The notes: generated from the letters alone by a model not told the origin. A stretch of DNA of 5,522 nucleotides from Synergistaceae bacterium (GCA_031289165.1 JAITPZ010000058.1:1-5522); one strand, 5' to 3'; shown: positions 1 through 5,522, counted from the stretch's first letter. Numbers and translations: made by a program.

Positions 1-1
1 C

Positions 2-823
2 ATCCGCATGGGCGGTTCCCCGTCAGACTGGCAGGGGAGCATAACATTTCATTATAACTCGGACGGAGTCGGCACCGTGGAGACCTCGACATCCGCTTCC
101 GCCCGGAGCGGAAGCGCCGCCGCGCGGACCGCCTCCACCCCGACAACCACCGCCGCCACCCAGAGCGGGGGCAGCACCGCGACGGCCGCCGCCACCCGTG
201 CGAAAGCGAAGGCGCTTTACGAGCAGGGATATCAGGCTTATGAGAGGCAAGACGACAAAACGGCCTTCGGTTATTATTCCCAGGCTGCCGAGATGGGGGA
301 TGCGGGTGCGCAAGACTTGCTCGGCGGCTGGTACGAACATGGAATAGCTGTACGTAAGGACAAGAGTCAGTCCGACTATTGGTATCGTAAAGCCGCCGAG
401 AGTTATCGCAGAGACGCCGACGCGGGAGACAAGCAGACGCAACGGCATTTGGGGCACTTGTACAGATTTGGGAATACCGGCCTCCGCATCCCTGAGGACA
501 AGAGTCAGTCCGACTATTGGTATCGTAAAGCCGCCGAGAGTTATCGCAGAGACGCCGACGCGGGAGACACGCAGGCGCAATATGTGCTCGGCTGGCTGTA
601 CCAGTGCGGGAATGAGGGTCTGCTTATAGATCTCAGTCAGGCCGACTATTGGTATCGTAAGGCCGCCGAGGGAGGACATGAAGAAGCGAAGAAAGCTCTT
701 ATCGCTCTGTACAAGAAACCGGCCCCCAGCCCAACGTATACCTCTACCCCGGATGAGCCGGAGGAGCGCGGGGTCGGTCTGAGGGACCTCATAAAGTACA
801 TCCCCCTGATTCCGAGAAAATAA
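2..823 (+). CDS. Sel1-like repeat protein, 5' end cut by window edge
   Basis: The frame is open to the left edge. The first Met codon (base 8) has no visible ribosome binding site, so the true start is probably outside. Numbering from that Met (271 residues), residues 25-65 are an Ala/Ser/Thr/Gly-rich linker of low complexity. Residues 66-236 are Sel1-type (TPR-like) helical repeats with the signatures A..YY.QAAE.GDAGAQ.LLG.WYE.G and DYWYRKAAE, the latter occurring three times (123-131, 169-177, 213-221). Two units carry an extra SYRRDADAG segment after the AAE, giving a 46-residue period. The tail (237-271) is Pro/Thr-rich and then basic. Sel1 repeats are solenoids that bind proteins, found in signalling, envelope and secreted host-interaction proteins. 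The specific role here is unknown, and no signal peptide can be assessed without the N-terminus. The gene converges on xylF with a 20-bp gap, and I see no clear terminator there. Confidence 0.85.
   Translation: MRMGGSPSDWQGSITFHYNSDGVGTVETSTSASARSGSAAARTASTPTTTAATQSGGSTATAAATRAKAKALYEQGYQAYERQDDKTAFGYYSQAAEMGDAGAQDLLGGWYEHGIAVRKDKSQSDYWYRKAAESYRRDADAGDKQTQRHLGHLYRFGNTGLRIPEDKSQSDYWYRKAAESYRRDADAGDTQAQYVLGWLYQCGNEGLLIDLSQADYWYRKAAEGGHEEAKKALIALYKKPAPSPTYTSTPDEPEERGVGLRDLIKYIPLIPRK
357..431 (+). repeat. Perfect 75-bp direct repeat, copy 1
   Basis: Bases 357-431 are identical to 495-569, an offset of 138 bp or 46 codons. The repeat encodes the DKSQSDYWYRKAAE plus SYRRDADAGD block of the Sel1 protein. 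Similarity continues beyond it with scattered mismatches to about base 442. The absence of even synonymous differences suggests recent duplication or gene conversion. Confidence 0.95.
495..569 (+). repeat. Perfect 75-bp direct repeat, copy 2
   Basis: Second copy of the block at 357-431, in the same reading frame. The 63 bp between the two copies (432-494) encode the more variable part of the Sel1 unit, including HLGHLYRFGN. Confidence 0.95.
635..670 (+). repeat. Partial third copy of the Sel1 repeat core
   Basis: Thirty-six bases match 503-538 with two mismatches (at 641 and 661). They encode SQADYWYRKAAE. The SYRRDADAG insertion of copies 1 and 2 is replaced by a standard GGHEEAKKAL continuation, so this is the terminal repeat unit. 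Confidence 0.85.
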
Positions 824-843
824 CGGAAACGGACGCCGGGCTT

Positions 844-1875
844 CTACTTGTTGTACACGTCCTCGCTTCTGAGGTAGCCGCTTTCGATGAGGACGGCATC
901 GACGTTCTCTTTGTCCACGATATGGGCGGACAGCAGGACGGAGGGGACGTCCTTCACGTCGTTCTTCATCGTCGCGCCGCCCGTCAGGGGCGTCCAGTCC
1001 TCGCCCTTCGTCATCAGGAACGCGATCTCGATGGCCTTTTTGCCCAGCTCGCGGGTGTCCTTGAAGATCGTGAAGCTCTGAGTTCCCCTGACGACGCGCT
1101 GGGCCGCCGCAAGCTCGGCGTCCATGCCCGTCACGGGAACCTTTCCGGCGAGCCCCCTGGCCTCCAGGGCCGCGATGGCGCCGCTGGCCGTGCCGTCGTT
1201 GGGGGCGAGGATCGCGTCGATCCTGCCGCCTTCGAGCTCGAGCGCGTTCTCCGTGATCTTGCGCGCGTTGGTGGGCTGCCAGTTGATGACGGCCTGATCC
1301 AGAATGACCCGGATGTCGCCCCTGTCGATCAGAGGCTGAATGAAGCGCATGGCCCCCTCCTTGAACAGGGCGGCGTTGTTGTCGGTGGGCGCGCCGCTCA
1401 TCAGGACGTAGCTGCCCTTCGGAACCAGGCTCGTGATGTACTCGCCCTGCATCTCCCCGATCCTGACGTTGTCGAAGGACAGGTACACGTCGACGTCCGG
1501 ACCCTCGAGCATACGGTCATAGGCGATCACCTTCACGCCCTTCTCCCCCGCCTTCTTCAGTGCCGGCGCGGCGGCCTCCGCGTCGTGCGGGGCGACGATC
1601 AGCACGACGGCTCCGTCGTTCAGAAATCCCTCGATATGGGCGTTCTGCTGCATCTGATCGTTGCGCGCTATCTGGACGCGCAGGTCGATGCCCACGGCCT
1701 CCGCGGCCTCCATCATCGCCTCCATGTCGCGGACCCAGCGCTCCTCCTGCTGAGTCGGCAGAGCCAGCGCCACGATCGGGGCCTCCCCCGCCCGGGCCGC
1801 GGTCGTTTCAAGGCCCGCCGGCCCCGACAGGAAAACGAAAACCGCAAATACGACTCCCAACAAAAATTTCCTCAT
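844..1875 (-). CDS. xylF: D-xylose ABC transporter periplasmic substrate-binding protein (XylF-like)
   Basis: The 343-residue product is close to E. coli XylF (330). XylF binds D-xylose in the periplasm and delivers it to the XylGH ABC importer. Residues 1-29 form a Sec signal: MRKF, a hydrophobic core, and an ARA cleavage site before G30. There is no lipobox Cys. The mature part is a type-1 periplasmic binding protein fold (sugar-binding family with ChvE and RbsB). Compared with my recollection of E. coli XylF, it aligns without gaps from the ERW motif to about residue 272. All ligand-contact positions I recall are kept: R46, D120/R121 (AYDRM), D165 with N166/N167 (TDNNA), W199, N226 (PNDGTA), D252 (GMDAE) and K272. 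The KDTREL stretch (272-277) resembles ChvE more than E. coli XylF. The ATG has a strong upstream AAGGAGG. The gene lies 34 bp after the spermidine-synthase-like gene and is probably co-transcribed with it. No xylG or xylH is in the window. A related pentose or hexose remains possible as the ligand. Confidence 0.9.
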   Translation of the reverse strand: MRKFLLGVVFAVFVFLSGPAGLETTAARAGEAPIVALALPTQQEERWVRDMEAMMEAAEAVGIDLRVQIARNDQMQQNAHIEGFLNDGAVVLIVAPHDAEAAAPALKKAGEKGVKVIAYDRMLEGPDVDVYLSFDNVRIGEMQGEYITSLVPKGSYVLMSGAPTDNNAALFKEGAMRFIQPLIDRGDIRVILDQAVINWQPTNARKITENALELEGGRIDAILAPNDGTASGAIAALEARGLAGKVPVTGMDAELAAAQRVVRGTQSFTIFKDTRELGKKAIEIAFLMTKGEDWTPLTGGATMKNDVKDVPSVLLSAHIVDKENVDAVLIESGYLRSEDVYNK

Positions 1876-1882
1876 CGAAAAA

Positions 1883-1889
1883 CCTCCTT
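1883..1889 (-). promoter_or_regulatory. Ribosome binding site of xylF
   Basis: Minus-strand AAGGAGG lies 7 nt upstream of the ATG at 1875-1873. It is a near-perfect Shine-Dalgarno sequence and fixes the start just before the signal peptide. Confidence 0.9.
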
Positions 1890-1894
1890 TTAAG

Positions 1895-1907
1895 CCCCTG
1901 ACAGGGG
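1895..1907. promoter_or_regulatory. 13-bp palindrome between the spermidine-synthase-like gene and xylF
   Basis: The sequence CCCCTG-A-CAGGGG is a perfect inverted repeat with 6-bp arms and a 1-nt centre. It sits 2 bp after the upstream gene's stop codon and 5 bp before the xylF ribosome binding site. With no loop and no following T-run it is not a good terminator. It could be a small operator or an RNA fold affecting xylF translation. Its function is inferred only from position. Confidence 0.35.
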
Positions 1908-1909
1908 GG

Positions 1910-3616
1910 TTACTGCATCAGCGAGTAGCGCTCCACGGGGGCGAAGGCGTCGGTGAAGGGCGGGACCGAGGGACTCCAGGGACGCGTCCAACGATGCGCC
2001 AGAAGCTCCGACGTCCGGGGGTCCCAGGGGGAGACGACGGGCAGATCCTCGGGCGACCTGAAGGCCACGATCATGATGTTCTGCCGGGACGTGCGAAACT
2101 CCGGCTCCGCGCGCGTGGCGGGGAAGATCAGGAGGCGCGGAAAAACCGAGGAGAGCGAGGCGTAGATGCCCTGAAAAACGAGGCTCCTCGGGCCCTCCAG
2201 CGACGAGATCACGTTCGAGATCAGCACCCCGCCGGGCGTCAGCATGTCGTACATCGCCCGCGCGGCTTCGACCGTCGCCAGGTGGAAGGGGATGGAGTAC
2301 GACGCGCCGAAAACGTCCGCGAAAACCGCGTCGTACGTCTCGCGCCGCTGCGGGTCCGCCGCCGCGCGGTTCAAAAAAATGCGCGCGTCCTCGTGATGAA
2401 CGGACAGGCCGGTAAGGTTCTTCGGAAGATGAAAATACCGGCGCGCCGCCGACGTGACGCCGGGGTCGATCTCCACCACGTCCATGACGATGTCGGGATG
2501 CTCCTCCATCACGTGGCGCGGAACGCAGTAACCCCCGCCGCCCAGCATCAGAACCTTCTTAGCGCCGGGATTGTAGTGGAACGCCAGGTCGTAGAACTTC
2601 GTGTAATCGCTGACCAGCTCCGTCGGGTTGTTCGTGTACATGACGGACTGAGCCCCCTCGGGGTCGGTCATCATAATGCGCACGCGGCGGTCCGAGGCTC
2701 GCTGACTCTCGACGATCCAGATGTGGTTGTAGGGCGTCTCGATATGCTCGCCCACCAGCCGCCAGGGCATCCCCCAAACCTCCGTGGCGACGGAGCCGGC
2801 GAGAAGAACGACGACGAGGAGCGCGGCCTTCTTCCACACGGTCCGGTAGATCAGCAGCGCCGTGAAGGCCAGGGTGGCGGCGACGAGAAGCAGGATGGTC
2901 CCGGAGGAGAAAAACGAGATGAGCACGAACCCGCCGAGAAACGTCCCGAAAATGCTGCCCGCCGAGGAGAGCGCGGAAAAACGCCCCACGATCGTGCCCG
3001 ACGTCCCGACGTCCTTCATGGCCAGTCGCACGATGAAGGGCGACACCATGCCCAGCAGCAGGCCGGGAATCGTGAAGAGAAACAGGGCCGCCAGGACGGA
3101 GGAGACGTAGAGGCTGTCGAACGCGGAGGACAGAAACGACAGCAGAGGGTTCGCCACGAGCGCCATCAGGGCCGTGAAGAGGGCCGACAGCAAAATGATG
3201 CGGGCCAGCAGCTTCCGCTCGGGACGCAGGTCCGCCGCGACGCCCCCAAGCCAGTAACCCGCGCTGAGGCTCGCCATGATAATGCCGATCAGCGACGTCC
3301 AGACGATCAGCGACGTCCCCATGTAGGGAGCGATGACGCGAGATCCCGCCATCTCCAGCACCATGACGGCGGCGCCGCAGAGGAAGGAGGCCACCCCCAG
3401 AACCCCCGCGCCGTCCGGTTTGCGCGGAGGCTGCTTCCTGTCCTCGAGGGACTTCCATCCGCGCGGCTTCGCCGCGTTCTTCTGCTTCGCCCTGTACGCT
3501 TCCGAATCCTGCGCGTCCGGGCTCCGCAGTTCCGAATCAGGGGCTTCTTCCCCGCTTCGCGCCTCTTTCACGCGCGACCCGGCGTCCCTCGTTTCATCAC
3601 GTTCGCTTGCTTCCAT
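1910..3616 (-). CDS. Membrane-bound spermidine-synthase-like protein (fused TM / SpeE-like methyltransferase-fold domain)
   Basis: The chosen start is the ATG at 3616 (568 aa), because GAGGTG lies 9 nt upstream. The frame can be extended four codons to a GTG at 3628, but that GTG falls inside the GAGGTG. Residues 1-68 are charged and look disordered. About seven membrane helices follow (roughly 70-90, 104-125, 137-156, 170-195, 220-238, 239-257, 264-280). The first pair carries the family hallmark LEMAGSRVIAPYMGTSLIVW. Residues about 292-525 form a Rossmann-like aminopropyltransferase/methyltransferase domain: nucleotide-binding loop LGGGGYCVPR (358-367), acidic VVEIDP (380-385), HEDAR (408-412) and YDAVFADVFG (428-437). 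True spermidine synthases have GGGDGG and a D-[ST]-TDP catalytic motif, and both are altered here. Activity on putrescine is therefore doubtful, and the substrate is unknown. This architecture is widespread and is usually annotated as fused MFS/spermidine synthase. It has its own probable promoter and lies upstream of xylF. Confidence 0.88.
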   Translation of the reverse strand: MEASERDETRDAGSRVKEARSGEEAPDSELRSPDAQDSEAYRAKQKNAAKPRGWKSLEDRKQPPRKPDGAGVLGVASFLCGAAVMVLEMAGSRVIAPYMGTSLIVWTSLIGIIMASLSAGYWLGGVAADLRPERKLLARIILLSALFTALMALVANPLLSFLSSAFDSLYVSSVLAALFLFTIPGLLLGMVSPFIVRLAMKDVGTSGTIVGRFSALSSAGSIFGTFLGGFVLISFFSSGTILLLVAATLAFTALLIYRTVWKKAALLVVVLLAGSVATEVWGMPWRLVGEHIETPYNHIWIVESQRASDRRVRIMMTDPEGAQSVMYTNNPTELVSDYTKFYDLAFHYNPGAKKVLMLGGGGYCVPRHVMEEHPDIVMDVVEIDPGVTSAARRYFHLPKNLTGLSVHHEDARIFLNRAAADPQRRETYDAVFADVFGASYSIPFHLATVEAARAMYDMLTPGGVLISNVISSLEGPRSLVFQGIYASLSSVFPRLLIFPATRAEPEFRTSRQNIMIVAFRSPEDLPVVSPWDPRTSELLAHRWTRPWSPSVPPFTDAFAPVERYSLMQ

Positions 3617-3625
3617 TACGCATTT

Positions 3626-3631
3626 CACCTC
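3626..3631 (-). promoter_or_regulatory. Ribosome binding site of the spermidine-synthase-like gene
   Basis: Minus-strand GAGGTG is 9 nt upstream of the ATG at 3616-3614. It overlaps the GTG (3628-3626) that would be the start of the longest frame, so the ATG is preferred. An out-of-frame ATG at 3623 would encode only 8 codons and lies too close to the site to be well used. Confidence 0.7.
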
Positions 3632-3699
3632 AATCAGACGGGTTTAAGCAGATCGGCTGCGAGTATGCCAATATCAAAAGCAGCGTTCTTTATCTCTGT

Positions 3700-3728
3700 A
3701 TTATAACTCAGGAGTTTTTCTGAGTTTT
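3700..3728 (-). promoter_or_regulatory. Probable sigma-70-type promoter for the spermidine-synthase-like gene and xylF
   Basis: A consensus -10 box TATAAT reads on the minus strand at 3705-3700. The -35 position at 17-bp spacing (3728-3723) reads AAAACT, a poor match, so an activator may be needed. The predicted transcript start near 3693 would leave a leader of about 75 nt. The box lies in an AT-rich patch in otherwise GC-rich DNA, downstream of the trkH terminator region. Confidence 0.5.
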
Positions 3729-3729
3729 T
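3705..3729. promoter_or_regulatory. Operator-like inverted and direct repeats at the promoter
   Basis: Two overlapping symmetries abut the -10 box. One is a 7-bp inverted repeat, AACTCAG (3705-3711) and CTGAGTT (3720-3726), with an 8-nt spacer. The other is a direct repeat of GAGTTTTT (3712-3719 and 3722-3729) with a 10-bp period, one helical turn. On the plus strand the hairpin is followed by T residues and could act as a weak terminator, but no plus-strand gene ends here. A regulator site covering the -35 region is the alternative reading. Confidence 0.4.
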
Positions 3730-3764
3730 TCAGCGTCCGCAAACTGAGAATGAAACCCGGAGCA

Positions 3765-3792
3765 GAACAAAACCCCGGGGCTCCGCCCCGAA
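3765..3792 (-). terminator. Probable Rho-independent terminator after trkH
   Basis: Read on the minus strand, a CGGGGC-GGA-GCCCCG hairpin (3790-3776) is followed by GGGTTTTGTT. The stem can be extended by G-U pairs to about 3792. It lies about 50 bp past the trkH stop and before the next promoter, as expected for the end of the trkA-trkH transcript. The T-run is short and interrupted, so efficiency is uncertain. Confidence 0.55.
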
Positions 3793-3797
3793 CCTCG

Positions 3798-3818
3798 ACA
3801 GGGGTCGCGGACCCCTGT
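3798..3818. repeat. Perfect 9-bp inverted repeat (hairpin) 3' of trkH
   Basis: ACAGGGGTC (3798-3806) and GACCCCTGT (3810-3818) flank a 3-nt GCG loop. An 8-T tract at 3828-3835 lies 9 nt beyond it on the plus strand, which is an A-tract ahead of the hairpin on the minus strand. Together with the hairpin at 3776-3790 it makes a tandem structure that may stabilise the trkH 3' end, or may be a copy of an interspersed palindromic element. Confidence 0.6.
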
Positions 3819-3837
3819 ACCCCTTTATTTTTTTTGT

Positions 3838-5301
3838 TTACCGTTTCCAGGTGCCCGGCAGGAACAGCAGGATTACGGCGTAAAGCTCCAGACGGCCGGC
3901 CAGCATACAGAAGCACAGGACCCACTTGACCCCGGCGGGCAGCCACGCGTAGTTCTCGATGCCCCCGAACTTCCCCAGACCCGGACCGAGGTTGGCGAGG
4001 CTCGCTATCACGCCGGAAAGCGCCGTCGGCACGTCCAGCCTGTCGTCGCCCAGCACGGTCACGGACAGAGAGGCGGCGGTCAGAATCCCCATATAAAGCG
4101 TGAAAAACGCCAGCACGCCGTCGCGGGCCTGCGGCGAGACCACCACGCCGTTCACCCGCGTGTGCAGGACGGCGCGGGGGTGCAGAAGGTTCCCGCAGAC
4201 CACCCGGATCGTGCGCCCCAGCACCAGCAGACGGACAACCTTCAGACCGCCGCCGGTCGAACCCGCGCAGCTTCCGATAAACGCCATGAGCAACAGCAGA
4301 AACTGCGTGAAATAAGGCCACAGAATGTAGTTCTCCGAGACGAAGCCGGTCGTCGTCATGAAGCTCGCCACCTGAAACGCGGCCGCGCGCACCGAATGCT
4401 CCGGACCGGGGTAAAACTCGCCAGTCCAAAGCACCACGGCGATCACGGCGGTCACTCCGACAAAAAGCCAAAGGTAGGCGCGAAATTCGTCGTCACGCCC
4501 CGCCCTTCGCCAGAAGCCCGTCAAAAACAGAAAGTGCAGCGAAAAATTGACGCCCGAGGCAACCATGAAAAACGTGATGACCCACTCCACCCAGGCGCTC
4601 CCGAACCAGGCCACGGAGGTGTTTTTGGTCGAAAATCCCCCCGTCGATATGGTGCTGAAGGCGTGGGCGAGGGCGTCGAAAAAGTCCACTCCCCCCAGCA
4701 TCAGAAACACCGTCTCCAGGAACGTCAGCAACATGTAGACGAACCAGAGAAACAGGGCCGTCTGCTGCACGCGGGGAGTCAGCTTTTCCGGCGTGGGTCC
4801 GGGGACCTCGGCCTTGTAGAGCTCCATTCCCCCAACGCCCAGGAAGGGCAGCACGGCGAGACTGAGTACGATGATGCCCATTCCCCCCAGCCAGTGGGTC
4901 ATGGCGCGCCAGAGAAGCAGCGGGCGCGAGGCGGCCTCGATGTCGGTGATGACCGTGGAGCCCGTCGTCGTGAAGCCCGACATGGTCTCGAAAAAGGCGT
5001 CCGTGTAGCTCCCCAGAACGTCGGTGAGCACGTAAGGCAGCGCCCCGACGGCCGTGGCGATCACCCAGGACAGGCCGACGACGGCGAAGGCCTCGCGGAT
5101 GCCGAGCTCCTCGTAGTCCGTCCTCTCCGCCCCCGCCCTGAACAGCGCGAAGCTGATCGTCAGCCCGCAGGCCAGCGAGGAGGCGAACGCGTGCAGATCC
5201 ACGCCCCCGTCGATCACGCTCAGGATCATGGGAAAGATCATGAAGAGCGAGACGACCAGCGACACCAGCGAAAGAACCCGTGCGACAAGACGCAGTCTCA
5301 A
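3838..5301 (-). CDS. trkH: Trk potassium uptake system, membrane channel subunit TrkH
   Basis: The 487-residue product is an inner-membrane K+ channel/transporter subunit that works with TrkA. The length matches E. coli TrkH (483) rather than the shorter KtrB. All four pore loops of the M1-P-M2 repeats are visible: TMSGFTTTGST (106-116), TISTGGFST (217-225), SFMTTTGFVSEN (313-324) and IASLANLGPGLG (432-443). Other family marks are HWLGGMGIIVL (136-146), GVGGMELYKAE (155-165), GSCAGSTGGGLKVVR (343-357), and GRLELY (469-474) with the conserved Arg of the last repeat. The C-terminal LFLPGTWKR is typical. The start is a TTG at 5301. From there the protein aligns with the N-terminus I recall for E. 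coli TrkH (MHFRAITRIVGLL versus MRLRLVARVLSLV), and no nearby ATG precedes the first helix. The gene begins 2 bp after the trkA stop, so the two are probably translationally coupled. The putative terminator lies just downstream. Confidence 0.96.
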   Translation of the reverse strand: MRLRLVARVLSLVSLVVSLFMIFPMILSVIDGGVDLHAFASSLACGLTISFALFRAGAERTDYEELGIREAFAVVGLSWVIATAVGALPYVLTDVLGSYTDAFFETMSGFTTTGSTVITDIEAASRPLLLWRAMTHWLGGMGIIVLSLAVLPFLGVGGMELYKAEVPGPTPEKLTPRVQQTALFLWFVYMLLTFLETVFLMLGGVDFFDALAHAFSTISTGGFSTKNTSVAWFGSAWVEWVITFFMVASGVNFSLHFLFLTGFWRRAGRDDEFRAYLWLFVGVTAVIAVVLWTGEFYPGPEHSVRAAAFQVASFMTTTGFVSENYILWPYFTQFLLLLMAFIGSCAGSTGGGLKVVRLLVLGRTIRVVCGNLLHPRAVLHTRVNGVVVSPQARDGVLAFFTLYMGILTAASLSVTVLGDDRLDVPTALSGVIASLANLGPGLGKFGGIENYAWLPAGVKWVLCFCMLAGRLELYAVILLFLPGTWKR

Positions 5302-5303
5302 AA

Positions 5304-5522
5304 TCAGACCCCCCCGAACCGCTCCGCCGCCTCACGCATCCGGGGAGTGGAGGCGAACAGAATCACGTGGTCCCCCGGCTGCAGGCGCGTCATTCCGTCG
5401 GGGACAAAGACCTCCTTCTTCCGCTCCACAAGGGCCACCAGCACGCCCCTGGGCAGACCGAGCCCCGACAGGGGAAGGTTCAGCAGCTCGTGCCCCTCGG
5501 TCATGACGATCTCCAGCATCTC
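5304..5522 (-). CDS. trkA: Trk potassium uptake protein TrkA, C-terminal end (partial)
   Basis: Only the last 72 codons are present, and the frame runs off the right edge. The visible residues form an RCK-C (TrkA-C) domain: the hydrophobic strand EMLEIVMTEGHELLN, then LGLPRGVLVALVERKKEVFVP, then the hallmark LQPGDHVILFASTPRMREAAERFG. TrkA is the cytosolic, peripheral NAD(H)/nucleotide-binding subunit that gates TrkH. The N-terminal RCK-N Rossmann domains must lie outside the window. A Met codon at 5519-5517 is internal, not the start. The stop is 2 bp before the trkH start, which supports the TrkA identity over other RCK-C proteins. Confidence 0.9.
   Translation of the reverse strand, partial: EMLEIVMTEGHELLNLPLSGLGLPRGVLVALVERKKEVFVPDGMTRLQPGDHVILFASTPRMREAAERFGGV
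5309..5315 (-). promoter_or_regulatory. Candidate ribosome binding site of trkH
   Basis: A run of seven G residues on the minus strand, inside the last trkA codons, ends 7 nt before the trkH TTG start. It is G-rich rather than a canonical AGGAGG, and together with the TTG start suggests that trkH initiation depends on coupling to trkA translation. Confidence 0.5.

Noticed and set aside
23..679. 218-codon minus-strand frame opposite the Sel1 gene, containing repeated peptides
   Set aside because: The repetition merely mirrors the nucleotide repeats of the Sel1 gene. The sense frame gives recognisable Sel1 motifs.
922..1893. 323-codon open frame on the plus strand opposite xylF
   Set aside because: It is an antisense shadow: Arg/His/Gly-rich composition, no domain, and complete overlap with the well-supported xylF.
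1994..3706. 570-codon open frame on the plus strand opposite the spermidine-synthase-like gene
   Set aside because: Its translation is rich in Arg, His, Gln and Asp with no recognisable domain, as expected for the antisense of a GC-rich gene. The minus-strand frame has clear family motifs.
3705..3730. Plus-strand Rho-independent terminator
   Set aside because: The stem is only 7 bp and not GC-rich, and no plus-strand gene ends upstream of it. A promoter-associated repeat for the minus-strand gene fits better.
3701..4471. 256-codon minus-strand frame spanning the trkH 3' end and the intergenic region
   Set aside because: It overlaps the TrkH pore-encoding region in another frame and runs through terminator-like hairpins. 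It has no ribosome binding site or domain support.
5309..5315. G7 homopolymer at the trkA end as a phase-variation switch
   Set aside because: Seven bases is short for slippage-based switching, and it lies in the last codons of trkA, where a shift would change little.
5463..5475. CCCC-GACA-GGGG inverted repeat similar to the intergenic palindromes
   Set aside because: It lies within conserved trkA coding sequence (Leu-Ser-Gly-Leu region) and is explained by codon choice in GC-rich DNA.

Overview
This 5.5-kb window is GC-rich, gene-dense bacterial chromosome. The sugar-binding protein has a cleavable Sec-type signal ending in an Ala-x-Ala site and no lipobox cysteine. That points to a Gram-negative (diderm) host with a periplasm. 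Shine-Dalgarno sites are clear. The phylum cannot be fixed from the sequence; a high-GC anaerobe of the Synergistota type is only a guess.

Layout from left to right. Positions 2-823 (+) hold the 3' part of a gene for a Sel1-repeat (TPR-like) protein, cut by the left edge and containing a perfect 75-bp internal duplication. A 20-bp convergent gap follows. Then come four minus-strand genes, transcribed right to left: the end of trkA (5304-5522, cut by the right edge), trkH (3838-5301), a membrane-bound spermidine-synthase-like gene (1910-3616), and an xylF-type D-xylose-binding protein gene (844-1875).

The four minus-strand genes form two probable transcription units. trkA and trkH are 2 bp apart and encode the regulatory (RCK/NAD-binding) and channel subunits of a Trk potassium uptake system. 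The trkH stop is followed by a hairpin-rich terminator region (about 3765-3835). Next comes a good -10 box with operator-like repeats (3700-3729), which probably drives the spermidine-synthase-like gene and xylF, 34 bp apart. No functional link between those two products is evident. xylF lacks the xylG/xylH transporter genes in this window.

No new system such as a defence island, CRISPR array, RNA gene or mobile element is visible. The more interesting points are the freshly duplicated Sel1 repeat, the orphan xylF with an intact ligand pocket, the aminopropyltransferase-like domain lacking the usual catalytic signature, and the unexplained repeats in the 3629-3837 intergenic region.
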